64,000 nt of DNA from Streptomyces longhuiensis (GTDB lineage: Bacteria > Actinomycetota > Actinomycetes > Streptomycetales > Streptomycetaceae), in the NCBI RefSeq assembly GCF_020616555.1, contig NZ_CP085173.1, positions 2,801,501-2,865,500 on the forward strand. The letters run 5' to 3'. Both the position numbers and the translations under genes were made by a program. A model generated the notes under the pieces. It was not told the DNA's origin. It did not search any database and was given only the letters and a program-made list of their open reading frames with translations. Positions 1-8,520 of the stretch are shown piece by piece (positions within the stretch are counted from its first letter, which is position 1; every line of letters starts with the position of its first letter).

Positions 1-19
1 CGCCGTGGGTGCCGGCGGA

Positions 20-670
20 CTACACGTCCTCGTCGGCCAGTTCCTCCAGTACGCGCCAGATCTCCGTCGTGATCCGTACCGCGCCCGTCACGTCGCCCGC
101 GGCGCAGGCGTCGATGAGGCGGGCGTGCGGCTCGGCGGAGCCGCACGCGGCGCCCTGGCCGAAGCGGCGCCGCTCCAGGCGGCGGATGAGCGGCGTGTAG
201 CGGGCGACGGTGTCGGCCGCGGCGCGGTTGCCCGAGACGCGGACCGGGACGCCGTGCAGCTCGTCGTCCGCGCGCAGGGCAGCGTCCACGTCACCGGCCG
301 CGACGGCGGCGGCGAACCGCCGGTTGGCCTCGCGCATCGCGTCGGTGTCGGCGCGGGTGAGGCGGGGCACGGCGGTGCGGACGGCGAGCTCGTGCATGGC
401 GCGTACGACGGCGGCCGCGTCCCGGACGTCGGCCGCCACCAAGGGGGTCACCCTGGTGTGGCTCTGCGGCTTGGTCTCCAGGAGCCCCTCGTCCACGAGC
501 CGTGAGAACGCCGCGCGGACGGGCGCGCGGGACAGGCCGAGGAGTTCGGCGAGATCCGCGTCACGCACGACCGCGCCGGGCGCGATGTCCCCGCCGACGA
601 TGGCGTCACGGATCGCGGTGCACGCCTGGTCTCTGAGGAGGGTGCGCTGCACCCGTCGGATGGCCGCCAT
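20..670 (-). CDS. GntR family regulator with FCD domain
   Basis: This predicted 216-residue cytoplasmic regulator has a winged helix-turn-helix at about residues 10-70 (ADLAELLGLSRAPVRAAFSR) and an all-helical FCD ligand domain after about residue 85. That is the usual length and order for the FadR/FCD branch of GntR repressors, which bind small organic acids. The ATG at 670 is chosen because the helix-turn-helix begins directly after it. No clear Shine-Dalgarno precedes it, so the mRNA may be leaderless. The gene diverges from the kinase gene at 839. The effector and the target genes cannot be read from the sequence; autoregulation through the short divergent spacer is only an inference. Confidence 0.85.
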   Translation of the reverse strand: MAAIRRVQRTLLRDQACTAIRDAIVGGDIAPGAVVRDADLAELLGLSRAPVRAAFSRLVDEGLLETKPQSHTRVTPLVAADVRDAAAVVRAMHELAVRTAVPRLTRADTDAMREANRRFAAAVAAGDVDAALRADDELHGVPVRVSGNRAAADTVARYTPLIRRLERRRFGQGAACGSAEPHARLIDACAAGDVTGAVRITTEIWRVLEELADEDV

Positions 671-838
671 GAACTGAAATGTTAGATACCAATGGCGTTC
701 GCGGGAACCCCCCGATGGCTGCCCGGCGTCGCAGTGATCGTCGGCGGCTCTCGGCGGCCCGGGTCTTCCGGGCGTCCCTGCCCGCCGACGGCGAGCCGCG
801 GTACCGCTGTTCGAAGCCGTACAGGAGGATGGCGTTCC

Positions 839-1723
839 ATGGTGCGTCTCGCGGATTACCGCCTCGTCAGTCAGCTCGGCGACAGCGGCACGGGGACCGC
901 CCACCTGGCTCGCTCCCCCGCGGGCCAGGTCGTGGTGGTCAAGACGGTGCGGGAACCTCTCGCCGCCGAGCCGCTGTTCAGGGCACGGTACCGGTGGGAG
1001 ACGGAGGCGGCGCGGGCCGTGCGGGGGCCCTTCACGGCGGCCGTGCTCGACGCCGATCCCGAGGCGGCGGTGCCCTGGCTCGCGGCCGAGTTCTGCGTGG
1101 GCCCCTCGCTGTCCGAGGCGGTGGCGGCGCTCGGCCTCCCGGACCCTGGCGCTCTCGCCGCGATCGGCGCGTCGCTCGCCGGGGCGCTCACGGCGATCCA
1201 CGCGACGGGGCTCGTGCACGGCGATCTCAAGCCGGCGAACGTCGTCGTGACGCCGGCCGGGCCCAAGGTCGTCGATTTCGGTGTCGCGAAGGCGGCGGTC
1301 CCGGGCGGCGGGACGCCCGGCGTCGGCGAACCGGTCGGCTCCCCCGGCTTCATGGCGCCCGAGCAGATCACCCACGCCGTCCCGGCCGGCGCGCCCGCGG
1401 ACGTGTTCGCCCTCGGCGCGCTGCTCGGCCTCTGCGCGACGGGCCGCAATCCGCACGGCGCGGGCAACGCCCCGCACGTCATCCACCGCACCCTGCACGA
1501 GCAGCCGGACCTCGTCGGCGTCCCGGACCAGGAGTGGGAGGCGTTCCTCGCCCGCTGCCTGGCCAAGTCCCCGTACGCCCGTCCGACGGTTCCCGAGGTC
1601 CTCGCGTGGTGCGTCGCGCGGGCGACCCCGTATCCCTGGTGGGAGCAGGAGGAGGTCGCGGCCCTCATCCACGTGCACGAGGAGTCGCTCGCGGAGCGGC
1701 TGTCGGCGGAGGAGCAGGACTGA
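839..1723 (+). CDS. stand-alone serine/threonine protein kinase-like protein
   Basis: The 294-residue product is a protein-kinase fold with little else. It has a glycine loop (GDSGTG, residues 14-19), the ATP-binding lysine K35, the catalytic loop HGDLKPAN (127-134), a DFG triad with D146, and an APE motif (MAPEQI). The catalytic aspartate follows Gly rather than Arg, so it is a non-RD kinase and is unlikely to need activation-loop phosphorylation. No transmembrane or PASTA segment is visible, so it should be cytosolic, unlike the PknB type. The start is the ATG preceded by AGGAGG at 823-828; an ATG nearer to that motif is in another frame. Substrates are unknown. Confidence 0.85.
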   Translation: MVRLADYRLVSQLGDSGTGTAHLARSPAGQVVVVKTVREPLAAEPLFRARYRWETEAARAVRGPFTAAVLDADPEAAVPWLAAEFCVGPSLSEAVAALGLPDPGALAAIGASLAGALTAIHATGLVHGDLKPANVVVTPAGPKVVDFGVAKAAVPGGGTPGVGEPVGSPGFMAPEQITHAVPAGAPADVFALGALLGLCATGRNPHGAGNAPHVIHRTLHEQPDLVGVPDQEWEAFLARCLAKSPYARPTVPEVLAWCVARATPYPWWEQEEVAALIHVHEESLAERLSAEEQD

Positions 1724-1738
1724 CCCGGGAGCGACCGC

Positions 1739-1773
1739 GGCCGGCGCGCACGACGGGTGCGTGCGCGCCGGCC
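1739..1773. terminator. hairpin terminator between convergent genes
   Basis: A perfect 13-bp GC-rich stem (1739-1751 with 1761-1773) and a 9-nt loop sits 15 bp after the kinase stop and 35 bp from the end of the convergent phosphatase gene. It can serve both strands. No U-tract follows, as is common in Streptomyces. Confidence 0.75.
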
Positions 1774-1807
1774 GGAGGTCACTCGCCGGTCGGTCCGGCG
1801 AGCGCGC

Positions 1808-3265
1808 TCAGTTCGAGCGCTGGCGCTTCCACGGCCCCGTGATGGCGAGCATGATGCCCGGGGTCTGGATGTTCGCGTAGAGGGTCCGACCGTCGGGCGA
1901 GAACGTGACGCCGGTGAACTCGCTGTACTCCGGCTCCTGTTCGGTGCCGATGTTCAGCTCGTTGCGCGCGATCGGGTACGTGCGTCCGCTGTCGGTCGCG
2001 CCGAACAGGTGCTGGATGCCGTTGCCGTCCTCGGCGATGACGAGGCCGCCGTACGGGGAGACCGTGATGTTGTCCGGGCCGTCGAAGGCGCCGTCCTTGG
2101 ACGGGTCGGCGTTCACGCCGAGCAGGACCTTGAGCGTCAGGGTGCGGCGCTTGGGGTCGTAGAACCAGACCTGTCCGTCGTGCTGGACGGGGCTCTCCGC
2201 ACGGGCGAACGAGGAGACGATGTACGTGCCGCCGTCGGCCCACCACATGCCTTCGAGCTTGCGGGCGCGGGTGACCTCACCGTCGGCGAACTGCTTGCGC
2301 ACGGAGACGGTCTTGGCGTCGCGGTCGGGCACGTCGACCCAGTCGACACCGTAGACCGTGCCGATCTGGGTGGCGCGCGACAGGTCGTCGACGAAGCGGC
2401 CGCCGGAGTCGAAGCACTTGGTGGCCTGGAGGACGCCCGCGTCGTCGGCGAGCGTGCGCAGCTTGCCGCGGCCGTGGTGGAAGCCCTGCGGCGGGGTCCA
2501 GCGGTAGAGCAGGCCGTTGGGGCCGGACGCGTCCTCGGTGAGGTAGGCGTGGCCGCGCTTGGGGTCGATGACGACGGCCTCGTGCGCGTACCGGCCGAAG
2601 GCCTTGACCGGCTTGGGCGCGCGGTTCGCGCGGCGGTCCGCGGGGTCGACCTCGAAGACGTAGCCGTGGTCCTTGGTCATGCCGTTGGCGCCGGCCTTGT
2701 CCTCGGTCTCCTCGCAGGTCAGCCAGGTGTCCCAAGGAGTGCGCCCGCCCGCGCAGTTGGTGGCGGTGCCGGCGATGCCGACCCACTCGGCGACCTGTCC
2801 GTCGCGGCGGACCTCGACGACGGTGCAGCCACCGGCGGCGGCCGGGTCGTAGACGAGACCCTCGGTGAGCGGGACCGGGTACTTCGCCTTGGTGCGGGCG
2901 CCGCCGATCTCGTGGTTGTTGACGAGCAGCGTGGCGCCGCGGGGACCGTCGAAGGTGGCGGTGCCGTCGTGGTTGGACGGGGTGGACTCGCCCGACTCCA
3001 GGGTCGTCCTGCCGGTGTACGTGATGACGCGGTACGAGAATCCGGCGGGCAGCGCGAGCAGGCCCTTCGGGTCGTCGACGAGCGGGCCGTAGCCGACACC
3101 GTGGTGGTGCCCGTCGTGGCCCTCGGTGTGCGCGGCGTCCTCATGGTCCCCTTCGGCGGCCAGCGCACCGGGAGCGGTGGCGAGCGCGCCGACGGTGCCG
3201 GCCAGGGCGATGCCCGCGCCCGTGGCGGCGGAGCGTCTCGTGAAGTCCCTGCGGGTGAGCGACAT
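1808..3265 (-). CDS. PhoX-like alkaline phosphatase (DUF839), Tat-exported
   Basis: The 485-residue protein starts with a twin-arginine signal (SLTRRDFTRRSAATGAG) and an alanine-rich cleavage region near residue 38, so it should be exported folded. The mature part is the beta-propeller-like DUF839/PhoX family: LLVNNHE, the gating segment EDGNGIQHLFG and repeated acidic loops suited to Ca/Fe ligands. PhoX enzymes release phosphate from phosphomonoesters outside the cell. The ATG at 3265 follows a good AGGAGA site. A PHO box lies 73 bp upstream, pointing to PhoP control under phosphate starvation. Family assignment is firm; substrate range is inferred from the family. Confidence 0.85.
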   Translation of the reverse strand: MSLTRRDFTRRSAATGAGIALAGTVGALATAPGALAAEGDHEDAAHTEGHDGHHHGVGYGPLVDDPKGLLALPAGFSYRVITYTGRTTLESGESTPSNHDGTATFDGPRGATLLVNNHEIGGARTKAKYPVPLTEGLVYDPAAAGGCTVVEVRRDGQVAEWVGIAGTATNCAGGRTPWDTWLTCEETEDKAGANGMTKDHGYVFEVDPADRRANRAPKPVKAFGRYAHEAVVIDPKRGHAYLTEDASGPNGLLYRWTPPQGFHHGRGKLRTLADDAGVLQATKCFDSGGRFVDDLSRATQIGTVYGVDWVDVPDRDAKTVSVRKQFADGEVTRARKLEGMWWADGGTYIVSSFARAESPVQHDGQVWFYDPKRRTLTLKVLLGVNADPSKDGAFDGPDNITVSPYGGLVIAEDGNGIQHLFGATDSGRTYPIARNELNIGTEQEPEYSEFTGVTFSPDGRTLYANIQTPGIMLAITGPWKRQRSN

Positions 3266-3337
3266 GGTGTCTCCTGTGACCGGGTGGCTGTGGCGGTGCA
3301 GCGGGCACTGATGCTGTTTCGGCCACACGTTCCCTGC

Positions 3338-3359
3338 CATGCCTGAACGGCGGCTGAAC
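3338..3359 (-). promoter_or_regulatory. PHO box (PhoP operator) of the phosphatase gene
   Basis: Read on the minus strand there are two adjacent 11-nt direct repeat units, GTTCAGCCGCC and GTTCAGGCATG. Streptomyces PhoP boxes are tandem 11-nt units with consensus GTTCACC in the first seven positions; both units match six of these seven or close to it. It sits upstream of a phosphatase gene, as expected for a Pho regulon promoter. Confidence 0.7.
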
Positions 3360-3440
3360 TCCGCACGACGCCGGCAGAGCGAACACGTTCACGGTCGTCG
3401 GCGGGCGGGGCGCAGGGTGGGTGAGACGCGGTACGCGAAA

Positions 3441-3468
3441 GGGGCGGGGCGCCCTCGCGCCCCGCCCC
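3441..3468 (-). terminator. terminator of the 480-residue hypothetical gene
   Basis: This is a perfect 12-bp stem with a 4-nt loop (GGGGCGGGGCGC, CCTC, complement), beginning 25 bp past the stop codon of the minus-strand gene at 3493. Confidence 0.8.
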
Positions 3469-3492
3469 ACCCTGTCCCTGCGTCGTCGTCCG

Positions 3493-4935
3493 CTATCCGC
3501 CCTGCGCGGACCGCGCCTTGAACGCCGCCTTGCGGGCCTCCTTGGCCACCTTCTTGTCGGGATGCAGACGTCCCATCGCCTCCAGGACGTCCGCCGTCGC
3601 CGGGTGGTCCACCTTCCACGCCGCCGCGAAGAACCCGCGGTGCTGCGCCGCGAGCCCCTCGACCAGGCCCTGGAGTTCGTCCGAGTTGCCCTCGAGGGCG
3701 AGCTGCGCGGCGATGGTGTCGACGGTGAGCCAGAAGATCAGGGACTCCGGCGGCGCGGGCACGTCGCCCGCCCCGTGCTCGGCGAGCCACACGCGCGCGA
3801 GACCGCCCAGTTCCGCGTCGTCGAGCACCTCCCTCAGCGCCGGCTCCGCCTCGCCGCCCACGAGGGACAGCGCCTGCTGGCAGCGCAGCCGCCGCAGGGG
3901 CGCCCCGGCGTCCGTGCCGCGTGCCGCGGCCAGCAACTCCCGTGCCGCCACGAGCGGTTGGCGTCGCGCGAGCCACTGCTCGATCTCGGCCTGCGCCGCG
4001 GCCTGCGGGAACGACGACGTGCCGTCGAGCAGCGTGTCCGCGCCCTTGTCCGCGAGGTCACCGACGACCGGCGCGTCGAGACCGGCGTCGATCATGCGCG
4101 CGCGGACGCCGTAGAGCCCGAGCGGGGTGAGCCGCACCATGCCGTACCGCGTGACGTCCGAGTCGTCGAAGGCGTCGGGCTCGGCGCCCCCTTCGCCCTC
4201 TTCGATCTCCGCCATCAGCGCCTCGTCGACCGGCTGGAACTCGACCAGTCCCACGGGGACGAGCAGCCGGAACTGGTCGTCCAGCTTCAGCATCGCGTCC
4301 GACACCTGTTCCAGGACGTCGTCCGTGGGCTCGCCCATGTCGTCGGGCACGATCATCGACGCGGCGAGGGCGGGCAGCGGGACGGGCTCGTCGGCCGCGC
4401 CCCCCTCGGCGACGGTCAGGAGGTAGAGGTTGCCGAGGACGCCCTCGAGGAACTCGGCCTCCGCCTCGGGGTCCCAGTCGAGCTGCGAGAAGTCGACCTC
4501 GCCGGTCTCCTCCAGGACGTCGACGAGATCGTCGAGGTCCGGCACGCTCGCGTCGGCGAGCGCGGCGTCCAGGGCGCCGAGCCAGAGCGCGAGGATGTCC
4601 TGCGGGCTGCCGGAGGCGACGACGGCGAGGTCCTCGCCCGCGGTGACGGTGCCCTCCTCCTCGTCCACGATCTCCACGAGCCCGGTGTCGACCGCGACCC
4701 GCCAGGCCTCGCTCGCGTCCGCGGCCCCGTCGGCATCGGCGGCGAGCCCGAGTTCGAGCGCCGCGGCGGGCAGCTGTTCCTCGGCGAGTTCGCCGCCCGC
4801 GCCGACCCGGGTCGTGGGCCCGGCCCAGCGGGCGAGCCGCACCGCGCGGGAGAGCAGCGGGGTGGCGAGGGCGTCGCGCGCGAGCTCCGCTTCGGAGTGC
4901 AGCCTCGCCGGCGGCAGGGGGGAGCTGTCTGACAT
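3493..4935 (-). CDS. conserved hypothetical protein, acidic, helical
   Basis: The 480-residue cytoplasmic protein has no domain I can name. The N-terminal half reads like conserved Streptomyces proteins that begin with an LLSRAVRLARWAG-type segment. A long acidic stretch in the middle (EEGEGGAEPDAFDDSD) is followed by a C-terminal alpha-helical region resembling HEAT-type repeats, and the end is basic (KKVAKEARKAAFKARSAQGG). There is no signal peptide or membrane segment. The ATG at 4935 follows a strong GGAGGAGAA site, and a more distant upstream ATG lacks one. The gene stands alone, with its own terminator. No function is proposed. Confidence 0.75.
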   Translation of the reverse strand: MSDSSPLPPARLHSEAELARDALATPLLSRAVRLARWAGPTTRVGAGGELAEEQLPAAALELGLAADADGAADASEAWRVAVDTGLVEIVDEEEGTVTAGEDLAVVASGSPQDILALWLGALDAALADASVPDLDDLVDVLEETGEVDFSQLDWDPEAEAEFLEGVLGNLYLLTVAEGGAADEPVPLPALAASMIVPDDMGEPTDDVLEQVSDAMLKLDDQFRLLVPVGLVEFQPVDEALMAEIEEGEGGAEPDAFDDSDVTRYGMVRLTPLGLYGVRARMIDAGLDAPVVGDLADKGADTLLDGTSSFPQAAAQAEIEQWLARRQPLVAARELLAAARGTDAGAPLRRLRCQQALSLVGGEAEPALREVLDDAELGGLARVWLAEHGAGDVPAPPESLIFWLTVDTIAAQLALEGNSDELQGLVEGLAAQHRGFFAAAWKVDHPATADVLEAMGRLHPDKKVAKEARKAAFKARSAQGG

Positions 4936-5041
4936 CGCCTTGTTCTCCTCCGGACGTGTTGTGCGACCGCTCAGCCTAGACGGATTTGGCAGCATGCCGC
5001 CCGGTTCATGTACCCGTCAGGAACCGTACACCGCTGAAACC

Positions 5042-5070
5042 TTGACAACTCCCCTTGCTCCACAAGACAT
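5042..5070 (+). promoter_or_regulatory. promoter of the secreted nuclease gene
   Basis: A consensus -35 TTGACA at 5042-5047 is separated by 17 nt from AGACAT at 5065-5070, about 80 bp before the nuclease start. The -35 is perfect; the -10 is weak. Confidence 0.5.
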
Positions 5071-5151
5071 TTACGCGCGTAGAAGAGCACGGAGCGGCCC
5101 GCTCGCTCCACCCTCGTCCCGGCGCATCACGCACGTCCCCGGAGGGACCCC

Positions 5152-6975
5152 TTGCCGAGCAAGAACTCGTCGCGCCTCGCCGCGCTGACCGTCGCCGCCG
5201 TCTGCTCCACCGTCTCCGCCGTCGTCCTCACCTCGCCCGCACACGCGGACGCGATACGCATCCATGACATCCAGGGCGCGACCCGGACGTCCCCGCTGGC
5301 CGGGAAACAGGTCACGGACGTGGCCGGTGTGGTCACGGGCGTCAGAACCTACGGCTCGTCCAAGGGCTTCTGGATCCAGGACACGACACCCGACGACGAC
5401 CCCGCCACGAGCGAGGGCGTCTTCGTCTTCACCAGCTCGACCCCGAAGGCCGCCGCCGGCGACGCGGTGACGGTCTCGGGCACGGTCTCGGAGTACGTCC
5501 CCGGCGGCGCCTCGTCGGGCAACCAGTCCGTCACGGAGATCACCAAGCCGACGGTCACGGTCGTCTCGTCGGGCAACGCGCTCCCGGCCGCCACGGTCAT
5601 CGACGCGAAGTCGGTCCCCGCCGCGTACGCCCCGGCCGGCGACCCGGCGGCGAACGGCTCGGTCAACGCGCTGCCGCTGCGCCCGTCGAAGTACGCCCTG
5701 GACCTCTACGAGTCCCTGGAGGGCATGAACGTACGCGTCGGCTCCTCGCGTGTCGTCACCGCCTCCGACGCGTACGCCGAGCTGTGGGTGACGGTCAAGC
5801 CGCACGAGAACCCCACGCGCCGCGGCGGCACCGTCTACGGCTCGTACGGGTCCCAGAACACGGGCCGTCTCCAGATCCAGTCGCTCGGCACGGTCGCCGA
5901 CTTCCCCGCGGCGAACGTCGGGGACACCCTGGCGGGCCGGACCGAAGGCCCCCTGGACTACACCCAGTTCGGCGGTTACACGCTGGTCGCGCGGGAGCTC
6001 GGCACCCTGGACAAGGGCGGCCTGGAGCGGGAGACGACGCGGAAGCAGAAGCGCGGCGAGCTGGCCGTGGCCACGTACAACGTCGAGAACCTGGACCCGG
6101 CCGACGGCACGTTCGCGGCGCACGCGGCCGCGATCGTCGACCACCTCCAGTCGCCCGACGTCGTGTCCCTGGAGGAGATCCAGGACAACAACGGCGCGAA
6201 GGACGACGGCACGGTCGCCGCGGACGTCACGGTGAACAAGCTGATCGACGCGATCGTCGCCGCCGGCGGCCCGAAGTACGAGTGGCGCTCCGTCGACCCG
6301 GTCAACGACCAGGACGGCGGCGAGCCCGGCGGCAACATCCGCCAGGTGTTCCTCTTCAACCCCGAGCGCGTCTCGTTCACCGACCGCGCGGGCGGCGACT
6401 CCACGACTCCCGTGGGCGTGACCCGGACGCACGGCCGGGCGGCGCTGACCGCGTCCCCGGGCCGGATCGCCCCGGCCGACGAGGCGTGGAAGAACAGCCG
6501 CAAGCCGCTCGCGGGCGAGTTCGTCTTCCGCGGGAAGACCGTCTTCGTCATCGCCAACCACTTCGCGTCCAAGGGCGGCGACCAGGGCCTGACGGCGCAG
6601 TACCAGCCGCCGGCGCGCAGCTCGGAGACCCAGCGCCACGCGCAGGCAAACGCGGTGAACGGCTTCGTGAAGGAGATCCTCAAGGCGCAGAAGAACGCCG
6701 CCGTCGTGACGCTCGGCGACATCAACGACTTCGAGTTCTCCGGCACGGCGCAGCGCCTGGAGGACGGCGGCGCCCTGTGGTCGGCGATCAAGTCCCTGCC
6801 GAGGAGCGAGCGTTACACGTACGACTACCAGGGCAACAGCCAGGTCCTCGACCAGATCCTGATCAGCCCGTCGATCCGGCACGACGACTTCGCGTACGAC
6901 AGCGTGCACGTCAACAGCGAGTTCAACGACCAGATCAGCGACCACGACCCGCAGGTGCTGCGGTTCCGTCCGTAG
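5152..6975 (+). CDS. secreted endonuclease/exonuclease/phosphatase-family nuclease (ExeM/NucH-like)
   Basis: The 607-residue protein has a Sec signal peptide (cleavage near PAHA-DA, residue 34). An N-terminal OB-fold region follows (about 40-200), as in ExeM-type extracellular DNases. From about residue 300 the C-terminal half is an EEP nuclease domain, with ATYNVENLDP, the metal-binding glutamate in SLEEIQDNN, an IANHFASKGGD histidine block, LGDINDFEFS, and the terminal SDHDP motif. All catalytic blocks are present. The enzyme should degrade extracellular DNA or RNA for nutrient scavenging. The start is TTG, chosen for the GGAGGG site 6-11 nt upstream and the immediate signal peptide. It converges on the SRPBCC gene. 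Confidence 0.88.
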   Translation: MPSKNSSRLAALTVAAVCSTVSAVVLTSPAHADAIRIHDIQGATRTSPLAGKQVTDVAGVVTGVRTYGSSKGFWIQDTTPDDDPATSEGVFVFTSSTPKAAAGDAVTVSGTVSEYVPGGASSGNQSVTEITKPTVTVVSSGNALPAATVIDAKSVPAAYAPAGDPAANGSVNALPLRPSKYALDLYESLEGMNVRVGSSRVVTASDAYAELWVTVKPHENPTRRGGTVYGSYGSQNTGRLQIQSLGTVADFPAANVGDTLAGRTEGPLDYTQFGGYTLVARELGTLDKGGLERETTRKQKRGELAVATYNVENLDPADGTFAAHAAAIVDHLQSPDVVSLEEIQDNNGAKDDGTVAADVTVNKLIDAIVAAGGPKYEWRSVDPVNDQDGGEPGGNIRQVFLFNPERVSFTDRAGGDSTTPVGVTRTHGRAALTASPGRIAPADEAWKNSRKPLAGEFVFRGKTVFVIANHFASKGGDQGLTAQYQPPARSSETQRHAQANAVNGFVKEILKAQKNAAVVTLGDINDFEFSGTAQRLEDGGALWSAIKSLPRSERYTYDYQGNSQVLDQILISPSIRHDDFAYDSVHVNSEFNDQISDHDPQVLRFRP

Positions 6976-7026
6976 CACCTGCGGGCCTGTCCGCAACACC
7001 GGCGGATCGTCAGGCGGGCGGGGTCG

Positions 7027-7770
7027 TCAGGCGAAGACCCCGTCCAGCCAGCCGCGCCAGGCCGCCTCGTCCTGCGCGGCGTCGGCGTCCGGCGCGAAGT
7101 CGTGGACGACGATGCCGACGGGCGCGCCCCAGCGGCCGCGGCCGAAGACGCGGTACAGGGCGTCGTCGGTGCGCAGGCCGATGAAGTACGGGTTGCGGTA
7201 GTCGAGTACGGCTTCCAGGGTCTCGCCGCCGGGTCCTCGGACGCGCAGCTTGGTGCCCTCGGCGGCGTCGTCGGGCAGGCCGAGGGCGCGGCCGACGGCG
7301 GCGAGGGCCTCGGGGTTCGCCGACGCGGCGGGCCCGTCGAACATGGTGAAGGCGACGGGGCGGCCCGCGAAGTGCGTCAGATACTGGCGCAGCGTGTGCA
7401 GGTAGAAGTCGGTGTGCTTGTCGGCGCCGTCGTAGTAGTCGTCCCAGTTGTCGACGAAGATCCCGCTGTGGACGTAGCGGACCCAGGCGCGGCTGCCGCC
7501 GTCGCGGGCCTCGATGACATGGTCCAGCTGGTTGAGGGTCTGGAACGGCGGCAGCGCTTCCGCGTTGTCCGAGCGGGCGGTGAGCCGGTGCTCCGGGTCC
7601 CAGGCGGTGATCGTGGCGCCGTGGGGGCCGCGGCCGCCCTCCTTCGGCTCGTACTCCATCGGCCACAGCCAGCCGCCGGTGCCCGAGGTGAGCGCCTCCC
7701 AGACCTGCTCGGGGGTGGCGTCGACCTCGAACTCGCGGGCGATCTCGAATTCCCTGGGTTCGTTCGTCAT
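7027..7770 (-). CDS. SRPBCC (AHSA1/START-fold) domain protein
   Basis: The 247-residue protein has an N-terminal SRPBCC ligand-binding fold of the Aha1-C type (FEIAREFEVDATPEQVWEAL, then WLWPMEYEP and the WDPEHRL strand). The C-terminal half appears to repeat a similar fold. It is soluble, with no signal peptide. It lies 21 bp downstream of an ArsR-type regulator and is almost certainly cotranscribed with it. ArsR-SRPBCC pairs are a recurring arrangement in actinomycetes, usually with unknown ligands. The short 51-bp gap to the convergent nuclease holds no clear terminator. Confidence 0.85.
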   Translation of the reverse strand: MTNEPREFEIAREFEVDATPEQVWEALTSGTGGWLWPMEYEPKEGGRGPHGATITAWDPEHRLTARSDNAEALPPFQTLNQLDHVIEARDGGSRAWVRYVHSGIFVDNWDDYYDGADKHTDFYLHTLRQYLTHFAGRPVAFTMFDGPAASANPEALAAVGRALGLPDDAAEGTKLRVRGPGGETLEAVLDYRNPYFIGLRTDDALYRVFGRGRWGAPVGIVVHDFAPDADAAQDEAAWRGWLDGVFA

Positions 7771-7791
7771 GGCGGTAACTCCTTGGTGCGG

Positions 7792-8403
7792 TCAGTCTTC
7801 GAGGGGCGGTCGGGGCTGCGGATCCTTCAGCGAGGGATGCACGGCGATCACCACGCGGTGGTCGCGGCCGCCCTCCGCGGATCCGTCGTGGTATTTGCGG
7901 ACGAGCGCGCCGACCCCCTGGGTCAGTTCCTCGATGAACGCGGCCCGGTCCGCGGCGGACGCGAACCTGACCTCGCCGTCGAGCGCGTAGGTGGCCAGGC
8001 GCTTCTTCGCCTTGGCGGCCCCGGTCAGCAGCGCTCCCACGTCCTGTACGAGACGTGCCGCGACGGCGAGCAGCCAGCGTGCGGAGAGCTGGTCGCGGGC
8101 CCGGTCCGGGTCGGGCCGCACGGCGCCGAGCGCGACCGGTGAGATCACGTACGAGGCGGCCGTGGCCCGCATCAGGCGCTCGGTGACATTGCCCTTGCGC
8201 CGCTCCCCCGCCAGCTCGACCAGGCCGTGCTTCTCCAGCGCCTTGAGGTGATAGTTCACCTTCTGGCGCGGCAGGCCGACCTTGGGGGCGAGCATCGCGG
8301 CGGATGCGGGTCCGGCGGCCAGCTCCGCGAGCAGCCGGGCCCTGATCGGGTCGAGGGAGACCGCGGCTGCCGCCGGGTCCTCGATCACGGTGACGTCCAA
8401 CAT
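7792..8403 (-). CDS. ArsR/SmtB-fold transcriptional regulator
   Basis: The 203-residue regulator has an N-terminal winged helix (about 15-80; LAPKVGLPRQKVNYHLKALE is the recognition region) followed by an unassigned helical C-terminal domain. No cysteine pair typical of metal-sensing ArsR proteins is seen, so a non-metal or ligand-independent mode is likely. The ATG at 8403 follows a GGTGGAG site. It is the first gene of a two-gene operon with the SRPBCC protein. An 11-bp near-palindrome lies 34 bp upstream and could be its operator. Confidence 0.82.
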   Translation of the reverse strand: MLDVTVIEDPAAAAVSLDPIRARLLAELAAGPASAAMLAPKVGLPRQKVNYHLKALEKHGLVELAGERRKGNVTERLMRATAASYVISPVALGAVRPDPDRARDQLSARWLLAVAARLVQDVGALLTGAAKAKKRLATYALDGEVRFASAADRAAFIEELTQGVGALVRKYHDGSAEGGRDHRVVIAVHPSLKDPQPRPPLED

Positions 8404-8436
8404 GACTCCACCGTCCCACCGAAAACTTTTTTTGTC

Positions 8437-8447
8437 CAGGTAACTTG
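8437..8447. promoter_or_regulatory. candidate ArsR operator
   Basis: CAGGTAACTTG is an 11-bp near-perfect palindrome (four of five pairs match) in an AT-rich patch directly upstream of the ArsR-type gene. Position and symmetry are the only support. Confidence 0.3.
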
Positions 8448-8520
8448 ATTGTTCGGCGAGTCGGAGAAGGCCGGGAAGCCGGAGATGAGGACCGCCTGCC
8501 CGGCCGCGGCCAGACTCCGA

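Noticed and set aside
5004..5025. Second PHO box before the secreted nuclease
   Set aside because: GTTCATGTACC is followed by CGTCAGGAACC, whose first seven bases match the PHO unit poorly. One good unit is not enough.
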